From Nocardia rhamnosiphila NBRC 108938 (GTDB lineage: Bacteria; Actinomycetota; Actinomycetes; Mycobacteriales; Mycobacteriaceae), in the NCBI RefSeq assembly GCF_000720425.1, contig NZ_JOAJ01000001.1, forward strand, positions 992,001 through 1,056,000: DNA of 64,000 nt, read 5' to 3'. The notes beneath the pieces are model-generated. The model worked only from the letters and a program-made list of their open reading frames with translations, was not told the origin of the DNA and did not search any database. Position 1 is the stretch's first letter. Every line of letters starts with the position of its first letter. Positions 1 through 7,453 of the stretch are shown one piece after another. A program made the position numbers and the translations under genes.

Positions 1-305
1 CAGCCAGCGAAGATAGGCCCGGCGCAGGGACGGCGCCGGATCACCGCCGGGCGGGCAGCGCAGCAGCCCCTCGGCGGTGTACAGCGTCATCTGGGTGTCG
101 TCGGTGATCGCCTGTGGCGCAGCCGGGTCCGGTCCGGGCAGGAAGCCGGTGACCCCGCCCGGCCCGAATCGGGCGTAAATATTGTGCAGGGACGGAATTC
201 GATCGGCCGGCCGAGCGCATCACCGACCGCACCGCCCACGAGGGTCCCACGGATCCGGTCGACGAGGATTTCGTATTCGCGCACGGTCGGCGATCCTCGC
301 AGCAC
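1..305 (-). pseudogene. ADP-ribosylglycohydrolase, frameshifted and cut by window edge
   Basis: The first ~45 codons from GTG 303-305 (behind GGAGGG) encode a typical N-terminus of the DraG/ADP-ribosylglycohydrolase family, with the motif RIRGTLVGGAVGDALGRPIE. The frame then fails. The next frame continues the family exactly, with IYARFGPGG, VTGF and the metal-binding ITDDTQMTLYTAEGLL motif, up to the window edge. Loss of one base near 194-195, restoring TTCCCG, would join the two halves. These enzymes remove ADP-ribose from proteins or small molecules using a binuclear Mg site. Whether the shift is a true mutation or a sequencing error cannot be told here. It lies 28 bases downstream of the CoA-transferase gene, on the same strand. 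Confidence 0.8.
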
Positions 306-333
306 GATTCCCTCCGGCGCGACATGTTCGGCG

Positions 334-1818
334 TCAGTCCGGCAACCATTCGGCCCGGCCCGATCCGCGCGGCACCAGGACCGTGCGGTAGTGGCCCGGT
401 GTCTCCGACATCCACACCTGTTCGGTCACGCCCTGGTAGTGGCCCAGCGGGGTGTCGGCGGTGAAGGTTTCGGGGTCGAGGTAGCGGTGTTCCTCGCCCC
501 GGCCGGCGATCGCGTGGGCGTAGTCGCGGTCGAAGACCCCCAGCGACAGGATCCACAGCGCGGCGCGGGTCAGCGATACGTGGACGCGGTAGCTGCCGCC
601 GTGGTCCGCGCGCCGGGCCAGCGCCTCGGCGATCCCGGCGGTGAGCAGCCAGGAGACGATGTAATCGTTGACCACCATGATCGGCGGCAACTGCGGTGTG
701 GTCCCATCACCTTCGAGCTGCATCATGCCGGTGAGACTCCCGGCGGTCTGATCGAAACCCAGCCGGTCCGCCCACGGCCCGTACTCGCCGTCGAGCGAGA
801 CACTGGCGTGGATGATCCCCGGGCGGATCACGGCCGCCTCGTCGGCGCCGGCGCCGATCTTCGCCAGATATCCGGGCCGCCGGTTGGCGTAGAAGATATC
901 GGCCCCGGCCAGTAGTTCGCGCAGCCGCCGGCCGCCGTCGGCGGCGAAGGGGTCCAGAGTTGCCGACCGGACACCGACGTTCGCGGACACATAGGTGGCA
1001 TCGTGTTCCAGCTCGTTCGGTCGCCACAGGTTCAGCACGTCGGCCCCGTGTAGTGCCAGGGCGCGGCCGGCGCCCGCGCCCGCGATCACATGCCCGGCTC
1101 CGAGCGCGCGCAACCCCGACAGCGGCAGTGGGACGCCGGGCGACAGCGGTTCGGGGTCGCTGTCGCCGATTCGGGTGATCTCGATGAGCGGCATCTCGGC
1201 GAGGACCTCGCGGTAGTGTGGTTCGCCGAGCAGTTCGGTGGTGGTGCGCAGCATGGGGAGCACGACACCGGCTACGGCAGCCGCGGTTTCGAGGTCGCGG
1301 GCGTCCCAGCGGGCGATCGCCGCCGCCACCTCGCGACTGTCCTCGGGGACACCGAGCAGGCGCTGCGCGGCGACCTTGATCTTGGGGTAGGGATTGAGCG
1401 GCATCACCCAGCGCTCGTCGGCGGTGCGGTAGAACCGGAAGCCCAGGGCATTGTTCGCGTTGGCCGGAGTACCGGCCGGATAGCCGTTGAGTAGCTCCCA
1501 CTTCCGGTCGTAGAAGGGGCACAGCCGGTGCGGCGCGGTGCGCAGGTCGACGGTGATGTCCTGACCGCCCCCGCCGCGCCGTCGCCACAGCGCCGCGAAG
1601 GCGGCGGATTTGGCCGCCAGCGCGAGGGCCGCGGCTCCGCCCAGTCGCAGGGTGCTGGGCACCACGGGGTCGGCGCCGCGGAAGGTGATCGTGCCGCCGG
1701 TGTCACCGCTGTGCATACCGATACCGGAGAGCAGTTCGCCGAGCTCGGCGTGGGGGTCGAAGGCGTCATCGGTGGCGGGTGCGGCCAGCGCCGCGGTCAG
1801 GCGGTCAGTGAGCGTCAT
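334..1818 (-). CDS. CaiB/BaiF (class III) CoA-transferase family protein
   Basis: A 494-residue protein of the formyl-CoA/carnitine CoA-transferase class III fold. This family moves CoA between acyl acids through an aspartyl-CoA intermediate. Family-like stretches include LSGLRALGAGHVIAGAGAGRAL, the GADVLNLWRPN segment, and the GPWADRLGFDQTAGSLTG region. The long N-terminal half with LGFRFYRTADERWVMPLNPYPKI resembles the C-terminal part of ordinary members, so it looks like a rearranged, two-half version, as in the gene at 21869-23266. Its start overlaps the end of the AtuA gene by 14 bases, indicating one mRNA and coupled translation. The substrate is unknown; the AtuA neighbour suggests terpenoid or branched-chain acyl-CoA degradation. 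Confidence 0.85.
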   Translation of the reverse strand: MTLTDRLTAALAAPATDDAFDPHAELGELLSGIGMHSGDTGGTITFRGADPVVPSTLRLGGAAALALAAKSAAFAALWRRRGGGGQDITVDLRTAPHRLCPFYDRKWELLNGYPAGTPANANNALGFRFYRTADERWVMPLNPYPKIKVAAQRLLGVPEDSREVAAAIARWDARDLETAAAVAGVVLPMLRTTTELLGEPHYREVLAEMPLIEITRIGDSDPEPLSPGVPLPLSGLRALGAGHVIAGAGAGRALALHGADVLNLWRPNELEHDATYVSANVGVRSATLDPFAADGGRRLRELLAGADIFYANRRPGYLAKIGAGADEAAVIRPGIIHASVSLDGEYGPWADRLGFDQTAGSLTGMMQLEGDGTTPQLPPIMVVNDYIVSWLLTAGIAEALARRADHGGSYRVHVSLTRAALWILSLGVFDRDYAHAIAGRGEEHRYLDPETFTADTPLGHYQGVTEQVWMSETPGHYRTVLVPRGSGRAEWLPD

Positions 1819-3592
1819 GGGTTTGTCCCAGCGAGTCGAGCAGCAGCGGCGGGATGGGAACGAGGGTGGCGCGCAGGTATTCGCCCGCGGCCTTGCCCAC
1901 CTGATCGACGCGGTCGTTGGCCGAGCCGCCGGTGCCGAGCAGCCCCCGGAAAACGAAATGAACCGCGCGGAGTTCGGGGAATTCGTGCCGCACGATATCG
2001 AGGTCCTTCACCTCGGGGACCAGCCGCCGGATTTCCTCGGTGGACAGGAAAGCGCGCAGCCACGGCCAAGCCGCCGGATAAGGGGTCCAGATTCCCACAT
2101 TGCAGTTGCCACCCTTGTCACCGCTGCGGGCGTGGGCGACCGTCCCGAGCGGGACACGCCGGGCCGGCTCGACTGTGGGGATCTCGGTGGGTTCGGGATG
2201 GGCCACCACCTCCGGAGCGGCGGTGTGCTCGGGCGCGGCGATCTCCAGTACGCGCTCGTCGAGAACCACCCGGTGTCCGACGGCGTCCAGCTTCAGGAGC
2301 CCCGGCCAGTATTCGATCCGCGGCCCCGGTCTCACCTGCTGCGTCCCGGCCACGTCGGTGAAGTACCCGGGATAGCTCTGCAGGTACAGACTGCCGAGCA
2401 GGCGCGCGAGCCCGAGACGGGTCAGTGCCTCGCGGTCCGCGGCGGTGGCCAGGATCCGCACCGCCACGGTGGCATCCCACTGTGTTTCGGGATCGTCGGC
2501 GGCCGTCCCGAGGGTGGTCAGCCGGAGCCGCACACCCTCGGGGGTGACGCGCTCGAGCTGGCGGCGGAGCAGTTCCACCTTGGCCGGAATCTCGGGCGCG
2601 GTGACATAGACGGTGTTCACCTGTTGGTAGCCGATCTGGCCGAAGATCGCGACCTTGGTCGTCGGTGGCGGCGGCGACCCGGTGACCCGGTCCACCCGGA
2701 CCCGGTCGGGGCCGTCCGCGGTGAGCCGGACGTCGTCGAGATGCACGGTCACATCCGGGTTCAGATACCGCGGGCCCTGGATCTCGTACACCAGTTGAGC
2801 GGTGACGGTATCCACGGTGACCGCTCCGTCGTCGCCGGCGTGTTTGGTGATCACGCTGCTGCCGTCCGCGGCGACCTCCGCGATCGGGAATCCGGGAGTC
2901 AGCAGATGCTCGACGGAGGTGAATCCGGAGAAGTTCCCGCCGACCGCTTGGGGCCCGCACTCGATGATGTGCCCGGCCAGCACCGCGCCGGCGAGCCGAT
3001 CCCAGTCATCGGGCCGCCAGCTGTGCCACCAGGCGGCGGGGCCGACGGTCAGCGAGGCGTCGGTGACACGCCCGCAGACGACGATATCGGCGCCTTCGCC
3101 CAGGGCGCGCGCGATACCCCAGCCGCCGAGATAGGCGTTGGCCGCGATGGGCCGGACCGGCCACTCGCTCAGCGGTTGCCCGGTATCGAGGTTCTCCAGC
3201 CGGTGGCCTTGCCGCTGCAGTTCGGTGAGCCGGGACGCGATATTGTCGCCTTCGACATGGGCGACCCGCAGGCCCACCCCGGCGGTGTCGAGTTCGTCGC
3301 GCAGCGCGGCGGCCAGTCCGGCGGGATTGAAGCCGCCCGCGTTGGTGACCACCCGGATCCTGCGGTCGGCGAGGGTCGCCAGGTGGGGCCGCAGCTGGTC
3401 GACGAAGTATTCGACATATCCGCGGTCGGGATCGGTCAGATGACGCGCCGCCAGGGCGGCCAGGGTGATTTCCGCGAGATAGTCACCCACCAGGACATCC
3501 ACGGGATCACCGGCGAGGACCTCGTCCACCGCGGTGAACCGGTCTCCGAAGTAACCGGAGAAATTGGCCAGGCGAATCGGCTGGTCGGCCAT
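1805..3592 (-). CDS. AtuA-like (DUF1446) acyclic terpene utilisation family protein
   Basis: A 595-residue protein of the AtuA/DUF1446 family, recognised from RLANFSGYFGDRFTAVDEVL, VLVGDYLAEITLAALAARH and the later VGPAAWWHSW and GNCNVGIW-type blocks. AtuA is required for citronellol/geraniol catabolism in Pseudomonas, but its exact reaction is not settled. The start at 3592 is chosen because GAGGAGGTG lies six bases upstream; an upstream in-frame start lacks such a site. The C-terminal ~100 residues carry a second domain often joined to this family (THARSGDKGGNCNVGIW). It heads an operon with the CoA-transferase, and both together suggest processing of an acyl-CoA from a branched or terpenoid substrate. 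Confidence 0.85.
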   Translation of the reverse strand: MADQPIRLANFSGYFGDRFTAVDEVLAGDPVDVLVGDYLAEITLAALAARHLTDPDRGYVEYFVDQLRPHLATLADRRIRVVTNAGGFNPAGLAAALRDELDTAGVGLRVAHVEGDNIASRLTELQRQGHRLENLDTGQPLSEWPVRPIAANAYLGGWGIARALGEGADIVVCGRVTDASLTVGPAAWWHSWRPDDWDRLAGAVLAGHIIECGPQAVGGNFSGFTSVEHLLTPGFPIAEVAADGSSVITKHAGDDGAVTVDTVTAQLVYEIQGPRYLNPDVTVHLDDVRLTADGPDRVRVDRVTGSPPPPTTKVAIFGQIGYQQVNTVYVTAPEIPAKVELLRRQLERVTPEGVRLRLTTLGTAADDPETQWDATVAVRILATAADREALTRLGLARLLGSLYLQSYPGYFTDVAGTQQVRPGPRIEYWPGLLKLDAVGHRVVLDERVLEIAAPEHTAAPEVVAHPEPTEIPTVEPARRVPLGTVAHARSGDKGGNCNVGIWTPYPAAWPWLRAFLSTEEIRRLVPEVKDLDIVRHEFPELRAVHFVFRGLLGTGGSANDRVDQVGKAAGEYLRATLVPIPPLLLDSLGQTHDAH

Positions 3593-3703
3593 GGGTACAC
3601 CTCCTCGTGCGCCCACGAGTCTGCCGGACATGGGCGTCATCACCGTGCATGAATCCCGGCCTAACCGAACCGAACCCGGTGCCTGCGTGCTGTTTTCGCG
3701 GAC

Positions 3704-4930
3704 TCAGGCACCGGCCTGGAGGCTCCGCGCGGAGAGTCCGACGGTCGCCGGTCCGGAGCCGACCAGCATCCGCTGGAACGCCTCCTGCTCCCGCATTCCC
3801 CGCGCTTCGGCACGGGCCCGCGCACCTGCGCTGATCCGGGTGGTCGCGCTGCGGACGAGATTGACCGGCAACCGCAGCATCGGGTACCACGGCGGCATAT
3901 ACGGCCACAATCCGAGCTTGCGCATGGCGCGCGGCCCCAGGTACATGGTGGCGATCGAAAGGTGCTGGGCGCGGGCGATCCTGCCGCGCAGCCACGGTAG
4001 GTTGGGGTAGTTCCAGGTGAGTGGATCGTTCGCCATCGGCAACGCGAGCCGGCGGGTGGTCTCGTCCGGGTTGGTGATGGCGGTCATGCAGTGGTACAGG
4101 ATCCGCACGCTGTCGCGGAACCCGGTGGGCAGCCATTCGTCGGCGACACCCATGAGCCACCCCACATAGCGTGCGAGATGAGCGGCCGCTTCCCGGTCCG
4201 CCCGCGCGGGCAGGATTCCCATCGCCATCCCGCCGATGAACGGTGCGATGAGGGCGCCCACCAGCGTCGCCGCCATATCCGTCTGGTTGATCGGCAGCCC
4301 CCAGGCGTCACCGTCCCAGTCCGGCATGGCGCCCACGTGCCGGCGGACCAGCGAGTGGACGAATCGCACGTGCAGGGTCGAACGGTAGCCGGGGCCGAAC
4401 TTCTCCATTCCGTTCTGGACGTCCAGCGCCCACTGCATGGTTTCGGCGAACCGCTGCGCTGGACCCTTCTCCAGGGCTCCGGTACGCAGCAGTGTCTTGT
4501 TGAAACCCGAGGCGAGATAACCGCCGAGGAAGGAGACATCTCGCGCCAGGTACAACCCGTCGAATCCGCCGCGGCGCAGGACTTGTTCGCCGCGGCGCAG
4601 CGCCTGTTCGTCCAGCCAGGCCGGCGGGGTCTCCACGACGGTGAAGAATTCGCGCAGCGGGGCGGGGGCGTCGGGGACCGAATCGATCCCGGCGTGCAGG
4701 GCCTGTTCGAACAGCGGCCGGGTGGTGCCCATCCCCGTCGTGATCATCCAGTCGACCAGTGAATCCATCGGCTCGTCCCCGGCCAGGAGGGAGGCGCCCA
4801 TGGCGTCCCACTGCTCGGCGTCGGGCGCGCCGATGCCCATCAGCAGGGCGAACGGTCGCAGTCCGGGAACCCGGACCGGAGCGGCGGGGTGACGGGTGGG
4901 AATCGCGGCACCCGTGTTGTCGGAACCCAT
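3704..4930 (-). CDS. MpaB/Lcp-type heme oxygenase family protein (DUF2236)
   Basis: A 408-residue member of the DUF2236 family, which includes the fungal farnesyl-chain cleaving MpaB and the bacterial latex-clearing protein Lcp. Conserved blocks are NKTLL at 144-148 and HVRFVHSLVRRH at 187-198, whose histidines are candidates for the heme ligand, then MAATLVGALIAPF. No signal peptide is visible, unlike secreted Lcp, so the protein is probably cytoplasmic or peripheral. The likely chemistry is oxygen-dependent attack on an isoprenoid or alkene chain, inferred from the family. The gene is divergent from an HpnE-like FAD enzyme and is preceded by a near-consensus promoter whose start point falls on the ATG. 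Confidence 0.82.
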   Translation of the reverse strand: MGSDNTGAAIPTRHPAAPVRVPGLRPFALLMGIGAPDAEQWDAMGASLLAGDEPMDSLVDWMITTGMGTTRPLFEQALHAGIDSVPDAPAPLREFFTVVETPPAWLDEQALRRGEQVLRRGGFDGLYLARDVSFLGGYLASGFNKTLLRTGALEKGPAQRFAETMQWALDVQNGMEKFGPGYRSTLHVRFVHSLVRRHVGAMPDWDGDAWGLPINQTDMAATLVGALIAPFIGGMAMGILPARADREAAAHLARYVGWLMGVADEWLPTGFRDSVRILYHCMTAITNPDETTRRLALPMANDPLTWNYPNLPWLRGRIARAQHLSIATMYLGPRAMRKLGLWPYMPPWYPMLRLPVNLVRSATTRISAGARARAEARGMREQEAFQRMLVGSGPATVGLSARSLQAGA

Positions 4931-4936
4931 GAAACG

Positions 4937-4965
4937 AATGTATGGACTGCGTTACATTGTGTCAA
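4937..4965 (-). promoter_or_regulatory. Promoter of the MpaB-like gene with overlapping inverted repeat
   Basis: Reading leftwards, TTGACA (4960-4965), a 17-base spacer and TACATT (4937-4942) form a near-consensus sigma-70-type promoter. The ATG at 4930 lies six bases past the -10, so the mRNA should be leaderless. The -10 is also one arm of a perfect inverted repeat, AATGTA (4937-4942) and TACATT (4953-4958), with 10 bases between. This is a plausible repressor operator shared with the divergent gene at 4997. Confidence 0.65.
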
Positions 4966-4996
4966 TCATGGGGTTCGCGAGGTCCGGGAGAAGCAG

Positions 4997-6373
4997 ATGA
5001 ACGATGCCCGTCGATATGTCGTGATCGGGGGCGGGCTCGCCGGCCTGGCCGCGGCGGTATGGCTGGCCGAGACCGGTAAGCAGGTGACCCTGCTCGAACG
5101 GCGGGCCCGGCTGGGCGGCCGCACCCAGGCGATGGAGGTCCCCGAGGTCGCCGACACACCCGACAACGGGCAGCACGTGGTGGCCAGCGGCTACCGCAGC
5201 CTGTTCCGCTACCTCGACAGCGTGGGAACCCGCGACCATCTCGAATTCCCCGGCGCGGGGACGCTGCGCTGGCCGGGTGGACGCGCGGTCCTGTTGCACA
5301 CCAAGGGATTCCGTGCGGTACGCACAGTGCTCGGCGCCCACCCCGACGCGGGGGTGCTCGACCGGCTCCGGGCGCTGCGGGCGACGATCCGGCTCGGGTG
5401 GCAGGCCCTGTACCAGCCCGCGGATCTCGCCGATATCACCACCGAGCAGTGGTTCGAGCGGGTGGGAATGCCCGCGACAGCGCGGGAAGCACTGTGGGAC
5501 TGGCTGGCTCTCGGTATCGCGGCCGAACCGGTCCAGCGAGAGTCGGCGAAGGTATTCGCCGATGTACTGGCGACCGGGATCCGCATCGGGGCGCAGGACC
5601 GTGTCGGCGTCACCATCGGCTATCCGACCGTGGACCTGGACACCCTGTACATCACCGGCGCCGAGCGGGCCTTCGCCCGATACGGTGTCGATGTCCGGTT
5701 CCGGACGGTGGCCCGCCGGATCCTGATCACCGACGGCCTGGTGACCGGGGTGCAACTGGCCGACGGCACCGAGATCCCGGCCGACGCGGTGGTGTGCGCG
5801 GTACCCAATTCGCGGATCCACGGTCTGCTCGACGAACTGCCCGAACACGCCGAGATCTATGCGGCCGCCGACAAACTGGGCGTTACCCCGATCGTCAGCA
5901 CCAACCTGTATCTGGACCGGCCGCTGCGGACGAAGTCCGCGATGGAAGCGCTGATCGGGGGGACCGGCGTGATCGACGAGGTCTTCGACCGGCAGCGTAT
6001 GCACGGCCGGAACCCCGACGGTGCCTGGCTCTACTGCCTGACCACCAGCGGCGCCTACGAGCAGATCCACAAGAGCAACGACGAGATCGTCGCGGAGCAG
6101 CTCGCGCTGATCCGTCGCTATTATCCGGAAGCCGAGGCGGCACGGCTGGTGCACGCCCATGTCGTGAAAATGCCGAAGGCCACCTTCTCTCAGGTGCTGG
6201 GCACCGCAGGTCTGCGCCCGGACCAGCGGACCTCGGTGCCGAATCTGGTACTGGCCGGCGACTGGACCCGTACCGACTGGTCGGCCACGATGGAAAGCGC
6301 TGCCCAGAGCGCGGAGCGGGCGGTGGCGGCACTGCTGGACCATGCCGCCGCGGCCGATCGCGCTCGGCGATGA
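4997..6373 (+). CDS. FAD-dependent amine-oxidase-fold enzyme, hydroxysqualene dehydroxylase (HpnE)-like
   Basis: A 458-residue flavoprotein. The N-terminus has the dinucleotide-binding motif VIGGGLAGLAAA (residues 9-20) followed by LLERRARLGGRTQA. The C-terminus carries the FAD-contact block LVLAGDWTRTDWSATMESAAQSA split over residues ~418-440. Length and motifs match the HpnE/phytoene-desaturase-like amine oxidases. HpnE reduces hydroxysqualene to squalene, but no hpnC, hpnD or squalene-hopene cyclase gene is seen here, so the substrate is open and a carotenoid or other isoprenoid is equally possible. The ATG at 4997 is preceded by GGGAGAAG. The divergent MpaB-like oxygenase also suggests isoprenoid chemistry. 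Confidence 0.75.
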   Translation: MNDARRYVVIGGGLAGLAAAVWLAETGKQVTLLERRARLGGRTQAMEVPEVADTPDNGQHVVASGYRSLFRYLDSVGTRDHLEFPGAGTLRWPGGRAVLLHTKGFRAVRTVLGAHPDAGVLDRLRALRATIRLGWQALYQPADLADITTEQWFERVGMPATAREALWDWLALGIAAEPVQRESAKVFADVLATGIRIGAQDRVGVTIGYPTVDLDTLYITGAERAFARYGVDVRFRTVARRILITDGLVTGVQLADGTEIPADAVVCAVPNSRIHGLLDELPEHAEIYAAADKLGVTPIVSTNLYLDRPLRTKSAMEALIGGTGVIDEVFDRQRMHGRNPDGAWLYCLTTSGAYEQIHKSNDEIVAEQLALIRRYYPEAEAARLVHAHVVKMPKATFSQVLGTAGLRPDQRTSVPNLVLAGDWTRTDWSATMESAAQSAERAVAALLDHAAAADRARR

Positions 6374-6647
6374 CGCCGGGATCGGCGCCTTGCGATCGAC
6401 TCGCAGATGGTTGCCCCGGACGGCGCCTTCCCGCTGACCGCCCCGGGTGCCGGTGTCGGCTCCGGCAGGCGAGGACACCGCTCGGGCGCTGATCCGCGCG
6501 TCGAGTGTGCCGCCGCGGCGGCCGGGACCGGATCCGTTCCGACGAGACGGTGCGCGCCGGGCCGGTACGGCGGTCCGGCGATCTCGCGGCGGCCGCCGCG
6601 GTGCCTACGATCGACGAGTGATACGGGGCCGACAAGGAGTTACGACC

Positions 6648-7166
6648 GTGGTGAAGATTTCCCGGACCACCCAGGTGTCCGACAGCATCGTGGTGGACAT
6701 CGATCCGGAGACTGCCTACGACGCAGTGACCGATGTGACGCAGATGGGCAGGTGGAGTCCGGAGAACACCGGGGCCGTGGTCCCGGAGCCGGGCCGGCCC
6801 GTCTATCCCGGAATGGAGTTCGTGGGCGCCAACCGGCGCGGCGCCATGCGCTGGCACACCGGATGCACGGTGGTGGTGGCCGAGCGGCCGAGCCGGTTCG
6901 TCTTCGAGGTCCGCCGGTGGGGAGTGTGGAAGCCATTGCTGCCGGTGGCCGTGGCCACCTGGGAGTACCGGTTCGATGAGGTGGCCGGTGGCACTCGGAT
7001 CACCGAGACCTGGTACGACGATCGCGCCGGTTGGCCGGACACGCCCGCGCTGTGGTTCGACCGGATCGCCACCGGAAAACGGGGCTTCGCCGAATTCCAG
7101 AAGGGCAATATCCGGCGGACCCTGGAGCGGATGAAGGCCGAACTGGAGGCTGTTCGCGGAATCTGA
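6648..7166 (+). CDS. SRPBCC-fold (polyketide cyclase/dehydrase family) protein
   Basis: A 172-residue protein with the START/Bet v1-like pattern: the VVDIDPETAYDAVTDVTQMGRWSPE opening (read in parts), the central TGCTVVVAERPSRFVFEVRR strand pair, and the long C-terminal helix ending RRTLERMKAEL. Such proteins bind hydrophobic ligands in a cavity; most in actinomycetes have no known substrate. The start is GTG 6648, with AAGGAG eight bases upstream; a second GTG follows at once. The ~270 bases upstream (6374-6647) hold no convincing gene. It stands alone between the HpnE-like gene and the cholesterol oxidase, so a role in lipid handling is only suggested by position. Confidence 0.8.
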   Translation: MVKISRTTQVSDSIVVDIDPETAYDAVTDVTQMGRWSPENTGAVVPEPGRPVYPGMEFVGANRRGAMRWHTGCTVVVAERPSRFVFEVRRWGVWKPLLPVAVATWEYRFDEVAGGTRITETWYDDRAGWPDTPALWFDRIATGKRGFAEFQKGNIRRTLERMKAELEAVRGI

Positions 7167-7293
7167 ATCAGCCCCACCTGCGGTGAACAGAGGGCCGGGT
7201 CGCGCTACTCCGGCCCGAAATTGGCCGATGAACTGGCACGATAGGGTCATCCGTAATCGCGTCGCGGTAGTTGGCCGAGCGTCCGATTGGTTA

Positions 7294-7323
7294 TTGACAC
7301 CAGTCCCGACAGGTGTCTAGTTT
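7294..7323 (+). promoter_or_regulatory. Promoter of the Tat-exported cholesterol oxidase, with inverted repeat
   Basis: TTGACA (7294-7299), an 18-base spacer and TAGTTT (7318-7323) form a good promoter 130 bases before the oxidase start. A perfect inverted repeat, GACACC (7296-7301) and GGTGTC (7312-7317), fills the spacer, as expected for a repressor site. The long untranslated leader (~125 bases) is unexplained. Confidence 0.5.
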
Positions 7324-7453
7324 TGACCTCGCCCGCGGAAGATTCCCCGGGCACTCCGCTTGTCGGCTGTCCCGGCCGCCGCGTTCCGGGGCGGGGCGCG
7401 GCGGGCGGGGCGGCTGTCGCGCGGAGTCGTGCACAGCTGTTCGGAGGTCGTCC

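Noticed and set aside
1610..3652. Long open frame opposite the AtuA-like gene
   Set aside because: It mirrors the codon pattern of the real gene on the other strand in GC-rich DNA and has no recognisable domain.
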